Assembly (NCBI GenBank): GCA_036346405.1
Contig: CM070562.1
Location: forward strand, 99,930,784-99,994,783
Length of the DNA stretch: 64,000 nucleotides
Source of the DNA: Phyllostachys edulis
Taxonomy: Eukaryota; Streptophyta; Magnoliopsida; Poales; Poaceae
Direction of reading: 5' to 3'
Part shown: piece after piece, positions 1 through 9,744 of the stretch
How positions within the stretch are numbered: the first letter of the stretch is position 1
Layout: each line of letters starts with the position of its first letter
Position numbers and translations under genes: made by a program
Notes under the pieces: generated by a model
Told to the model about the DNA's origin: nothing
The model's database searches: none
What the model saw: the letters and a program-made list of their open reading frames with translations, nothing else

Positions 1-1545
1 CAAATGGGTATTTGGGTGCTAAGATGCGAATGCGATCCAGGGCCGTCCGATCTAGCTCGTGTGGCTCAAATCTACGCAGGTGGGAGGCCTTCAAATCACT
101 TAAGCCGTTTTCTGTTTAACCCCCCTACGTGGGCCTTCCTTTCCGAAAGCCCCCGCTCAACTAATGCCCTTCTTCCTCGGCGCCAACCGCCAGCTGCTCT
201 CCTCCCCTCCCGGCAGGGCGCCTCCTCCCCCCTCGTGGCGGCCTCCTCTCCCCCTCCCGTGGCGCCCCCCGGCCGGCCGCCTGGCCTCCTCCTCCTCCTC
301 CCGGCGGCGCCGCCCTCCTCCCCTTCCGTCGGAAATAATCGGGTCGCCCTCCTCCCCTCCGGTCGTGGCGCCTCCTCCTCCCCTCCCGCCTGAGCCTCCT
401 CCCCCTCCGTTGCGGCACCACCAAGCCACCCAGCCTCTCGGGCCTCGGCGGCGGCCTCCTGCGTCGGCGGCGGCCGACCAACCTCACGCCCATTCACGGC
501 CCTCCTTCCCCCTCCCGGTTGCGACGCCACCAAGATTGAGGATTGCATTTTTGTTTCAATTTTTGTAATACAGCGTTTGAGGAATTTGGTAGTAAGTGTT
601 TGAGGATTTGTTACGATAAGTGAATTATGTAAATATGGTTACGAATTGAAGCATCAAATTGTGTAAATGTTTTGGTGCACTCTAGTGTCAGATTGATGAA
701 TCTTGTGAGTGTGAATGCTTGTGGCTTCTTAGCAAACCAGTAGCTGTGATCAAATCCACATGCTTCAAAAAGGGTTTAACCAAGATCATGACAAACCGAT
801 AAAAGCCTAAAATGTTCTTGGCATTATCGCTACCAATTAATCCTCATGCTTGGACAACAATGATATCACATAAATTTCACACCACCTCACAAATGCATTC
901 ACAGTTACCAAATGCTAAGAAGCCACAAGCATTCACATTCACAGGATTCATCAATTTGACACTAGAGTGCACCAAAACATTTACACAATTTGAGGCTTCA
1001 ATTCACAACCACATTTACATAATTCACTTATCAGAACAAATCCTCAAACACTTACTACCAAATTCCTCAAATGCTGTATTACGAAAATTGAAAAAACAAT
1101 GCAATCCTCAATCTTGGTGGCGCCGTAGCCGGGAGGGGGAAGGAGGGCGTTGCCGCAGTCGACGTGAGGTTGGTCCGCGACTGCTCGACGCATGTGGAGG
1201 CCACCGGCCGAGGGCCCGAGAGCGCGTCGAGGTGGCTTGGTGGTGCCGCACGGAGGGGGGAGGAGGCTCACGCCACTACCGGAGGGAGGAGGAGGGCGGG
1301 TTTACACCGGAGGGGGAGGAGGGCCCCGCCACGGGGGGAGGAGAGCAACAGGCCACCTGCTGGCGCCGAGGAGAAGGGCATTAGCCGAGCTGGGCTTTAA
1401 AGGAAGGCGACGAGGAGGGTTAAACAGAAAACGGCTTAAGTGATTTGGAGGCCTCCCACTGCAGAGATCCGAGCCACACGAGCTAGATCGACGGCCCTAG
1501 ATCGCCAAGATCTTAGCACCCAAATACCCATTTGCACTAGATATA
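1..1545. repeat. Long fold-back (inverted repeat) element
   Basis: Positions 1 to about 755 recur as the reverse complement at about 895 to 1545, leaving only a roughly 140-base loop. Matched landmarks include the outer CAAATGGGTATTTGGGTGC (start of window, reversed at 1523-1542), the motif around AAATCACTTAAGCC (92-108 against 1432-1446), and the block containing TTTTGGTGCACTCTAGTGTC (670-690 against 958-978). The arms look about 90% alike by eye and include a GC-rich, CCTCC-rich stretch (180-540; 1105-1390). The left tip may extend beyond the window. The arrangement resembles a fold-back or Mutator-like element with giant terminal inverted repeats. Open frames inside are proline/arginine-rich by-products of low complexity, and no real gene is supported. 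Confidence 0.85.
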
Positions 1546-1548
1546 TTT

Positions 1549-1550
<2 letters not shown>

Positions 1551-1631
<81 letters not shown>
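1551..1631. repeat. (TA)n microsatellite
   Basis: An uninterrupted TA dinucleotide tract of about 80 bases immediately follows the fold-back element. Confidence 0.98.
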
Positions 1632-1633
<2 letters not shown>

Positions 1634-2837
1634 TTTTAAAGGCAAAAGCGACCACCGCTGGAGATTTTGTAGAGAAGAGATCAAGAATAGAGGAAAGGGG
1701 AGGCGGGCTCAGGGAGGAGGCGGCCACTATTTGGAAAACTCTTACAAGGATTGAGATAAAACTCTCATGGATAATATATACTTGAATACAATTCCAATGA
1801 AACATATAAAATATGTTGAAACATGAATGGTAATAAGATAACAATATATGGTAAGTTGACGATATCATGTTAGGATGTAAAAAAGAGTTTTCCTTAATGG
1901 TTAACTCTCTATCTATAAAGCAGATAAGTGCAGCAACCTGCAGAAACTCACCTCTATCCATGTCGTCCCTGGAGATTGATTTCATATCTCATCAGTGAAC
2001 ACAATTAGTAACATTTGCAGTTTTCATGTCAAATGATAAGAGCAAAGAACTTTGAGAAACTCACCTATATCTATGAAACACTTACATGGTGTTATTTATC
2101 CTAAGAATAGATGGTGATCAGACTTACTATTAACAAACAGTTATTTGTTAAGATCATCTCCAAGAGGCAACCAAATATTGACCCCTCAGATTGGCACTTC
2201 TTAAGGTTGCATCAATGTGGTTTTTCAGCAGCACACCCTACATCATATGCATCGAAAACAAAAAATGTCTTTAGGAACATACTATGCAGTAATCACACCC
2301 AAACACAACCCCATTCCCTACCTCCAGATCTATCGATCCATCCATCCAGCCAGTAGTCATAGAGGGAAAGACAACAAGACAGCAAGGCCAAGGGTGTCCA
2401 AACCGACCATCAAGCTAGCTAGCTAGGTAGCCCACATTGCAACTCGGTACATGCACATGAATACCAACAAAGACAAACCAATAGATCTGTTTTACCTCGA
2501 TCGACATCGCGGTGTCGGTGGTGAAATAGGCCGAGGCCGGTGGAGCTAGAGGTAGCCGGGGAGGTTGGGAGGTAGCCGAGTCGCAAGACACCGGGGGAGG
2601 AGGAAGAGAGGAAGGCGTGGTGTGTCATTGTGGTTGTGGCACAATGGTGACCAAAGAAAAGACACTCTTATCGTCTGAGTGTCTTGTGCAAGAACCGCTG
2701 TGTCTGGCAACCGTCGGCAACGGAAGAATGGCGGCATCGGCGACGGGGTCACTCGGGTGGGGATGGGAACGTACGAGAGTAAGGCTGCTGGGGAGTGATG
2801 AGTTAGAGCGCAAACCCTAGTGGGCTCCTACTAATAA
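1632..2837. other. Unassigned stretch, probably CACTA interior
   Basis: No convincing gene is visible. On the minus strand an AAACCCTAG-type leader (reverse of 2812-2820) is followed by a short proline-rich frame, and several spots look like splice donors (reverse of 1945-1952, 2060-2068). This could be the first exon or leader of a CACTA transposase gene running leftward from the terminus at 3229, or captured host sequence. The gypsy LTR segment that should lie upstream of 3230 is not found here, which suggests the CACTA element extends left of the window. Confidence 0.35.
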
Positions 2838-3229
2838 AAGAGACTTATCACAGTTGGTTCTATTATGGAACCGCATATGATACTTATCATAGACGGTTCC
2901 ACAATGGAACCATCCGTGATATGGTCTCATATCACAGACGGTTCATTATTAAAACCATCTGTGAAGTATCACAGACGGTTGTTTGTTGAAACCGTCTATG
3001 ATATTTCGAAATATCACAGACGATTATTGTTAAGAACCGTTTGTGATACTTCATGATGGTTTTCATAATGAACCGTCGTGATATTACCTCTTCATGAGCG
3101 GTTTTTAGTGTAGCGAGAATACGCATTTGGCCGCAAGACCAAAACCGCAATGATTGTATGTAATCAGACGGTTTTGGTCAACCGTCTGCGTGATGAGACG
3201 TCCAGTATTAGCCTTTTTGTAGTAGTGTC
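2838..3229 (-). mobile_element. CACTA transposon terminus with subterminal repeats
   Basis: The right tip reads CTTTTTGTAGTAGTG, the reverse complement of the CACTACTACAAAAAG terminal inverted repeat of plant CACTA (En/Spm) elements. Inward of it lies an array of short direct and inverted units around TATCACAGACGGTT and AACCGTCTGTGATA, the usual binding region for the subterminal-binding protein. The same TIR and repeats occur in opposite orientation at 63302. Sequence right of 3229 is the middle of a gypsy LTR, so this element was inserted into that LTR. Confidence 0.88.
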
Positions 3230-4889
3230 CAAAAGCCCATTATTCCTCATACGAACTCCGATTGAGCCCATTCAAATTTATAAATTCATCTAAATTCAAG
3301 CTCTACCTTCCTGGGATTTTTATTTAATTTTTGGAGTTTATCATCTCTCTATTTTGTATTTATTTTATTTATTTCTTTCGTTTGCGAGTAGACGTTGATA
3401 CTTCGCAAGGTTTCGAGGAAGGAGGAGTTGATCCAGCCCAAGACCAGTACCAAGATTTGTTTCAAGGCAAGTTGTACCTTTGATCATGTTGAACCCAGTT
3501 TTCCAAAATTATCTTGATTCAAATTATTGCATTTATTTTAAGTATTTATTTAAATGTTTTGGGATTAGCTATATACCATTTGATTATATCCACCTTGCCT
3601 ATTTTATTAGTCATTCTTTCATTTGAGTTGCAAATATAAATTTGACTAGGTGATTATGGAACTTTGTGCAAAACTGTGTGTTATGTGCTATTACTCATTG
3701 ATACGATATGTTGCACTTAATCAACAGGGTGGAAAAGATTTAGACTGAGGCGAGTGGTGGAATAGTGTGATATGGTGGGGTTTTGTGATTGAAAAATATG
3801 AATCTTTGTGACTTAGTTAGAATTTGGTAGACTCGCCATGGTCAATTAAGGACTTAACTTTGTGCGCCATTGAACTAAGCCACCAATGTACGACCACATG
3901 CCTGGTATGGGATGGACATAACTTAGTAAGTTACGGAATCTCGACATTGATTACTCAGGTAGTAGGTTAGGTTCTCAGTGATGGGTGGAGGTGTGGACTA
4001 CTCCGAAAGTCACATTGATAGATGGTTCGTCGCTTCCAGGTCCAACGGTGTGCGTCGCATCAAAGCACTATGTCTGGGCTGGTACAACGGTAAAACACAT
4101 CGAGAGTGTCAATTGTTGAGATGAAGTTTCGAAAATGTTTTGTTATGACTAGTGCTGGTTACACTGATTATATCACGTGGGTAAAGTGTACTACCTCTGC
4201 AGAGTATTAAACAATCTATTCGAATAGCCGCGTCCGCGGTCATGGACATGCTCGAGGATTTCACACGAGGGATAGATTTTCATAAAATAATTGGGAAGGG
4301 ACAGCTATGTGATTAAATACATATGGTTGTGTGAAAGAAATTTATTAGGCTTTGTGTGCTTTGTGAAAACAACTGTAAAATTATTATTGTTTATTTGTTT
4401 TAAATTATGCTTTAAATCTATTATTTGTATTCAATTGCAAATGTTGCTTTCTTGCAAAATAACCACAAAAGCTATTTTATTTGTAATAAACCATCATCTA
4501 TAATTGCATTATGTGGTACACCTTGTTGAGTACTCAGAGTACTCATTCTTGCTGCAAGTATTCAGCTGAAGTGGAGGAATCATCACCTGCCTTCGAGGAG
4601 GAGTTCTACGAGGTTGCTGGTTGTTAGGTCTTGATCCCAGTCGGTTGCATGTGGCGAGTCGATGGGTTTTCGCTAGAGTTGCTTTTGTTTCGCTGCTGCT
4701 TATTTAATTACTGCCAACCCTGCGTGGCATAATACGTGTAAACCCGACCATATGGTCAAAAAACTGCTATTTATTATTTAAATTAGTCGTTTATTCCTAT
4801 ATTCTATGTTGACAGTGTGTGCACTAGCTTGATCCTGTACTAGTGTATTATACACAGAGGGTCTAGAATTGCATTTTTAGGTCCCGACA
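3230..4889 (+). mobile_element. Ty3/gypsy 5' LTR, 5'-truncated
   Basis: This stretch is collinear with the 3' LTR at about 11148-11224 plus 12208-13855. Shared blocks include CCTCATACGAACTCCGATTG, the GAGTAGACGTTGATACTTCG block and the GTTGAGTACTC block. It ends in CCCGACA at 4889, directly before a primer-binding site. The first 1.4 kb of the LTR is missing because the CACTA terminus joins here. Relative to the 3' copy it lacks about 110 bases (equivalent of 12511-12620), a deletion bordered by short TCAT repeats. Confidence 0.85.
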
Positions 4890-4893
4890 GAGG

Positions 4894-4905
4894 TGGTATC
4901 AGAGT
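4894..4905 (+). promoter_or_regulatory. Primer-binding site (tRNA-Met type)
   Basis: TGGTATCAGAG follows the LTR end after four bases. It matches the 3' end of initiator tRNA-Met, the usual primer of plant LTR retrotransposons, and it fixes the LTR boundary at 4889. Confidence 0.9.
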
Positions 4906-6056
4906 CATACTGACAGTAGGTCTTGACCATAGTTAGATCGGCCGTCCTTAGAGTGTCCAAACTGTTTTCTTAAAAAAAATTAACTTGCAAGATTAATGAA
5001 TTGCTTAACTTCTCTTAAATCTCTCTTGACTCAACTACAGCTGAAAATGTCTTCTCCCCGCTATTTTTAAGTTGGTTCTTACCTCTTGCCTGTGTTGACA
5101 GATGACCCGACTTCAGACTTATGGTGATTAAGGGAGGTCTTACCGCAGAGTTGTGGAAGATTATGCAAGTACTCAGAGGATTTGATCGACCAATGTACCA
5201 AGGCACCAACTGGTTGGTGAATGGTCGGAGCCGTGGAGTGCTTTGCCGGTTGACCATCTACGCTCGGAGGGATACCAGAGCCAGTCGTCCCCTGAACATC
5301 TCTGTTCGGAGGATCGTCTTCTTCAAAGGGATCCAGGAATCCTCATGTCTTGCCATTCTGAGGGTGTGCAACATCTACGCCCACGAGTGCAGTCTGATCT
5401 TCCATTTCCATCCCGTGCAGCTGCCAGGACCCTCCACCGCTACCGCCCACTAATGGAGAACACAACACTACTGTGGTGCACCTTGCTCAGTTTGCCGCCA
5501 CCCAGGAGGAAGCCTTGGAGACTACTGCTACGGAGCCAGAGTGTGCCTACGAGACACTACAGATGGTAGAGGAGAGGATTGTAGCACTAGAAGAAGCCTT
5601 GTACATGCAGAGGAGCCCGAGGAGCTAGAAGAGCCACATGTTCCTCTGCACCAGTTCTAGGACCTCAGGACCAGTTTGCAAGGATGCTTGCACGTTTCTA
5701 ATTCTACAGTAGGCGGGGCACCGCCGTGGTTGTGGAGGTTACCTCAACGATTGAGTCAGTCGAGGTTTAGGCTTAGCCAGTTGAGGCTCAGTGTGTGAGA
5801 GCCGCATCAGCTTAAGTTTAGGAGTGTCGTCCTTTAGACGGTAGTTTGCGTGTTAGGTCCGCTCCTGTTTTCTTGTGTGTAGTATGAGCTACAAAAGCCC
5901 TTAGGCATTTGTTGCAGCCATGCTAAGACCTTTATTATTAAATAAGTATTTCAGTTGAGTTCTTGTGCGGTGTTTGTTGGGTTTAACCTACCCCCTGTCT
6001 AGTTCTTGACTTATCTTGTGCTTGCTACCTTATCTAATCCTTGATGCTTTCGCCAG
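4906..6056 (+). other. Gypsy untranslated leader with a short ORF
   Basis: This is the region between the primer-binding site and the gag start. A 110-codon frame at 5121-5453 encodes a compact basic/hydrophobic polypeptide (LRGFDRPMYQ near its start) that I do not recognise. Grass gypsy elements sometimes carry extra leader ORFs or captured fragments, so this may be one, but nothing shows that it is translated. Confidence 0.4.
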
Positions 6057-7548
6057 ATGGTTCAGACTCGTCACACCGCTACCAGTGGATCTGGAACCAA
6101 TGGGTCCGAAGGAAATGAACAGCCACTTGCAGGAGCAGTTCCACCTCAAGCACTCCCGATTGATCTACAAAGCTTTAGAGCTTTCATGGCTGCCCAAACT
6201 CAGATGATGTACACCATGATGAACCAAATAGAGAATATGAATAACAATAAGACCAATAACAACAACGTAGCACCAGCTACTCATGGTCACCATGGACCGT
6301 CCAAGTTAGTAGAGTTCATGAGGACTCGCCCGCTGACTTTCTCTGGGAATGTTTCACCAGCGAAAACTGATGATTGGCTTCGCATCATTGAAAGGAAGCT
6401 GCTGATCACTTAGTGCAATAATCACGAAAAAGGTTCTTTATGCTACCCATCATATGGAAGGAATTGCCACTGAATGGTGGGAGAATTTCTGTGCTGCACA
6501 TGAGACACCGCAGAACATTACATGGGAAGTGTTCTCTACAGCTTTTCGATAGTACTATGTGACAAAAGGAATTATAGACATGAAGAAGGATGAGTTTTGT
6601 GCACTCAAGCAAGGAGGTATGACAGTGACTTATTACCTCAATAAGTTCTCTCAACTCGCACGATGTGTTGTAGAAGATGTCGCTACTGACAAGGCTCTTC
6701 AGAGTCGTTTCTTGAAGGGATCAATACCCGGTCGCAAGTTAGTCATATTGCTCATACTTTTGTAGACTTTCAAGAGCTAGTCAATAAAGCTTTGATTCTG
6801 GAAGATAAGCGCAAAGAGTTGGATGATAACCACAAGCGCAGAATGGCTCAGCAAGGAAGTCATCAGTCTCAGCAGAGAGCTAGGATAGTTCCTCAATAGT
6901 TCACTCACTTTCTGTCAGAGAACTTCGCTCAGATGGTCAGACATGTTTGACAGACCCGGTTGCTCGAAATTTTCGTAACCCTGCGACAGTCAACCCTAAT
7001 CCAGGGTGCAACCAGCAGAGTGAGCCGAGAGTTTGCTGTACTTGCCGGGAGCCAGGACACTTCGCGAACAATTGTCCTCAGAAGGGAACAATGACTCCAG
7101 TTCGTTTTAACATTGGAGCTACCCCAGCCAAAACGCCAACGTCAAGCAACAACCGAGAAACACCTCAAGTTGCCAGTCAAACTGGAGGAGCACCGCAGTC
7201 CGTGGTCAGAGGCCATGTCAACCACGTCACTCTGGAAGAAGCTCAAGAAGCATCCGGCATCGTACTGGGTAAGTTTCTAATTAACTCTATACCTGCATCA
7301 ATTTTGTTTGATTCTGGCGCTTCGTATTCATTTGTTTCTCGAGTTTTTGCAACCAAGAACAATTTGCAGGTTATGCATCTTAAGCATACTCTGTTAGTCC
7401 AGTCGTCTGGAGCAGAGTTAAGCTCTAGAATGGGATGTTTAGGAGCTAAGTTACTCATTGCCGGAGTTGAGTTTCTAGCCAACCTCATTGTCTTAGAGAC
7501 CCAAACCTTAGATGTCATACTTGTGTTAATTGTGGCCAAAGAGCCGTA
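6057..7548 (+). pseudogene. gag-pro: Gypsy gag and protease, frameshifted
   Basis: Gag begins at ATG 6057 with the MVQTRH type of start. The retrotransposon gag core follows (FMRTRPLTF, DDWLRIIERKL, then EWWENF and KKDEFCALKQG in other frames). A CX2CX4HX4C zinc knuckle lies at 7034-7075 and an aspartic protease DSGAS at about 7310-7324. Frame shifts and stops near 6411, 6553, 6763 and 6897 break the gene. In the family these proteins form the particle core and mature the polyprotein. The product here is a decayed copy and cannot be made intact. Confidence 0.88.
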
Positions 7549-9027
7549 ACAGTTGAAGGTATCAATGGAAAGAAAGCAATGTTTCTAGCTGCTACAGTTC
7601 ATGATGGACATATAGTAATCAATAGCCTGAAAACCATGCCCTTGTTGTCAGAGAATATCTAGATGTTTTCCCAGAAGATTTGTCTGGAATGCCACCAGAC
7701 CGAGACATTGAGTTTGTTATAGACTTAGTGCCGGGAACAACACTGATTTCCAAGAGATCTTAATGGATGCCAGCCGATGAGTCAGTAGAGATGAAGAAAT
7801 AGATCGGAGAACTTCTTGAGAAAGCTTTCGTGAGACCTAGTTCGTTGTCATGGGGAGTGCCAGTATTGTTTGTCAGAAAGAAAGATGGAATCATGAGAAT
7901 GTGTATCGATTACCACGCCCTTAATGAGGTTACTATAAAGAATAAATACCCACTACCTTGAATTGATGATTTGTTTAATCAGATGAAAGGATTCGGAGTG
8001 TTCTCAAAGATCGATCTGCGACCAGGTTACCATCAGTTGAAATTTGTCCGAGGGATATACCGAAGACTGCTTTTTCTACACGATACAGATATTATAAGTT
8101 CCTAGTCATGTCTTTTGGTCTAACTAATGCCATGCATATTTCATGAACATGATGAATAAAGTATTCATAGAATATTTGGACAAGTTTGTAGTAGTGTTCA
8201 TTGATAATATTCTGGTTTATTCCGAGACAGAAGAAGAACATGCTGAGCATTTGAGAACAATATTGGAAAAACTTAGAGAGCATCAGTTGTATACCAAGTT
8301 CAGCAAGTGTGATTTTTTGAAACAAGAAGTTGATTTCCTTGGTCATGTGATGACAACACAATAAGTCGCAGTTGACCCTAGTAAGGTTAAAGCAGTGTTT
8401 CATTGGGAGCTGCCTAAGATAGTTACTTAGATTCGTAGTTTCTTGGGAATAGCAGGATATTACCGCCGTTTCATTGAAGGATTTTTGACGATTGCTAAGC
8501 TTCTTATGCAATTGTTGAAAAAGGAGAAAGAGTTCACTTGGAGTCCAGCTTGTGAGGAAAGTTTTCAAGAATTGAAGAAACGTTTGACATCAGCCCTAGT
8601 GCTAATTCTACCAGATATTCGGAAGAATTTCGATATCTATTGTGATGCTTCGCATCAAGGATTAGGTTGCGTCCTAATATAAGAAGGAAGAGTTATTGCC
8701 TATGCATCGAGACAATTGAGGCCGAATGAGGAGAATTACCCTACCCATGATCTGGAATTAGCTGTCAGCGTGCATGCCTTGAAAATTTGGCGTCATTACC
8801 TCATTGGTAATCGCTGTGAGATATACACAGATCATAAGAGTTTGAAGTATATTTTCACTCAGTTTGACCTGAACATGAGGCAGAGAAGATGGTTAGGGTT
8901 AATAAAGGATTATAATCTCATAATCCACTACCATCCCGGTAAAGCCAATGTTGTTGCAGATGCTTTAAGCCGTAAGAGCTATTGCAATGCTTTGGAGGTA
9001 AAAGAAAGTTGCCCAGAACTTCATAAG
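7549..9027 (+). pseudogene. pol: Gypsy reverse transcriptase and RNase H, decayed
   Basis: The order follows Ty3/gypsy pol. The RT fingers (RKKDGIMRMCIDY near 7878) come first, then SKIDLRPGYHQL near 8010. The catalytic box at 8198-8209 reads FIDN instead of the usual Y/F-x-D-D, so one catalytic aspartate is lost. RNase H follows, with its DAS near 8643 and a LKYIF block near 8850, ending at DALSRKSYCNAL. Several internal stops (for example 7761, 7801, 7961, 8362, 8429, 8680) and a frameshift near 8040 disable it. Many stops fit single C-to-T or G-to-A changes from CGA or CAG codons. Confidence 0.9.
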
Positions 9028-9362
9028 TAATTCCAGAATCAAACAAAACTGATGCAGGTATAGAGTTAACCAGAAACTTACCCAGTACGACGCCGGATGC
9101 TTCTTGAGCTTCTTCCAGAGTGACGTGGTTAACACAGCCTTTGACCACGGACTGCGGTGCTCCTCCGGCTTGACTGACAACTTGAGGTGTTTCTCGGCTG
9201 TTGCTTGACATTGGCGTTTTGGCTGGGGTAGCTCCAACATTAAAACGAACTGGAGTCATTGTTCCTTCGAGGACAATTGTTCGCGAAGTGTCCTGGCTCC
9301 CGGCAAGTATAGCAAACTTTCAATCCACTCTGCTAGTTGTGCCCTGGATTGTGGGTCGCCGA
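9028..9362 (-). pseudogene. Inverted gag zinc-knuckle/protease segment inside pol
   Basis: Read on the minus strand this encodes MTPVRFNVGATPAKTP, then GGAPQSVVKG, VTLEEAQEASGVVLGKFL and PASVLFDSG. It is the same stretch as + strand 6995-7315 of this element, at about 85-90% protein identity by eye. It joins the + strand RNase H end at about 9028 and the pol tail at about 9362, exactly where the integrase core should be. A template switch or an aberrant integration between two related copies would explain it. Confidence 0.85.
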
Positions 9363-9673
9363 GGAGAAGTTACTTACCAGCTTAAATTGCCGCAGTAGTT
9401 AGCAGGAGTACATGATGTCTTTCATATCTTGCAGTTGAAGAAGTATCTTCGTGTGCCAATAGAACAAACTCCTTTGGATTCAATTGAGTTGAAAGAAGAT
9501 CTCACGTACAAAGAGCAGCCAGTCAAGATTTTGGAGGTCGTAGAGCCATTCAAGATTTTGGAGGTCGTAGAGCGTTGAACCAGAAGTAAGACCGTTCATT
9601 TTTGGAAAATTCAGTTGAGTAACCACTCAGAAGAAGAAGCAAAGTGGGAGCGTGAAGAAGAGCTGAAAGCCTA
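9363..9673 (+). pseudogene. Gypsy pol C-terminus with chromodomain-like tail
   Basis: In one frame, apart from three TAG/TGA stops, it reads VHDVFHILQLKKYL, then EDLTYKEQPVKILEVVE, RSKTVHFWKIQLSNHSEEEA and KWEREEEL. This is the C-terminal part of chromovirus (Tekay-like) integrase, whose chromodomain directs insertion into heterochromatin. A 27-base tandem duplication (about 9521-9575) repeats nine residues, P(V/F)KILEVVE. The integrase catalytic core upstream is absent. Confidence 0.82.
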
Positions 9674-9725
9674 GTTCCCTAGCCTTTTCTCTTGCTAGCC
9701 TGAATCTCGGGGTTGAGATTCCTTT

Positions 9726-9742
9726 AGGGAAGGGTGGGGAGG
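9726..9742 (+). promoter_or_regulatory. Gypsy polypurine tract
   Basis: AGGGAAGGGTGGGGAGG lies three bases before the TGTAATAACCC start of the 3' LTR. This is the expected plus-strand primer. Confidence 0.85.
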
Positions 9743-9744
9743 TT

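Noticed and set aside
96..568. Overlapping frames of 90-150 codons on both strands
   Set aside because: Proline/arginine/glycine-rich frames arise on all strands from the CCTCC/GGAGG-rich arm of the fold-back repeat. They have no domain and are mirrored in the other arm.
2829..3229. Complete 400-bp CACTA MITE with a left tip at CTACTAATAAAAGAG
   Set aside because: The left candidate is too diverged from CACTACTACAAAAAG, flanks do not give a clear 3-base TSD, and the missing LTR segment is not found to its left, so a larger element is more likely.
5121..5453. A host gene exon in the gypsy leader
   Set aside because: Lies between the primer-binding site and gag. It could be captured, but no family or splice structure is recognisable, so it is left as a leader ORF.
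6406..6654. Minus-strand frame opposite gypsy gag
   Set aside because: Antisense shadow of gag with no motif.
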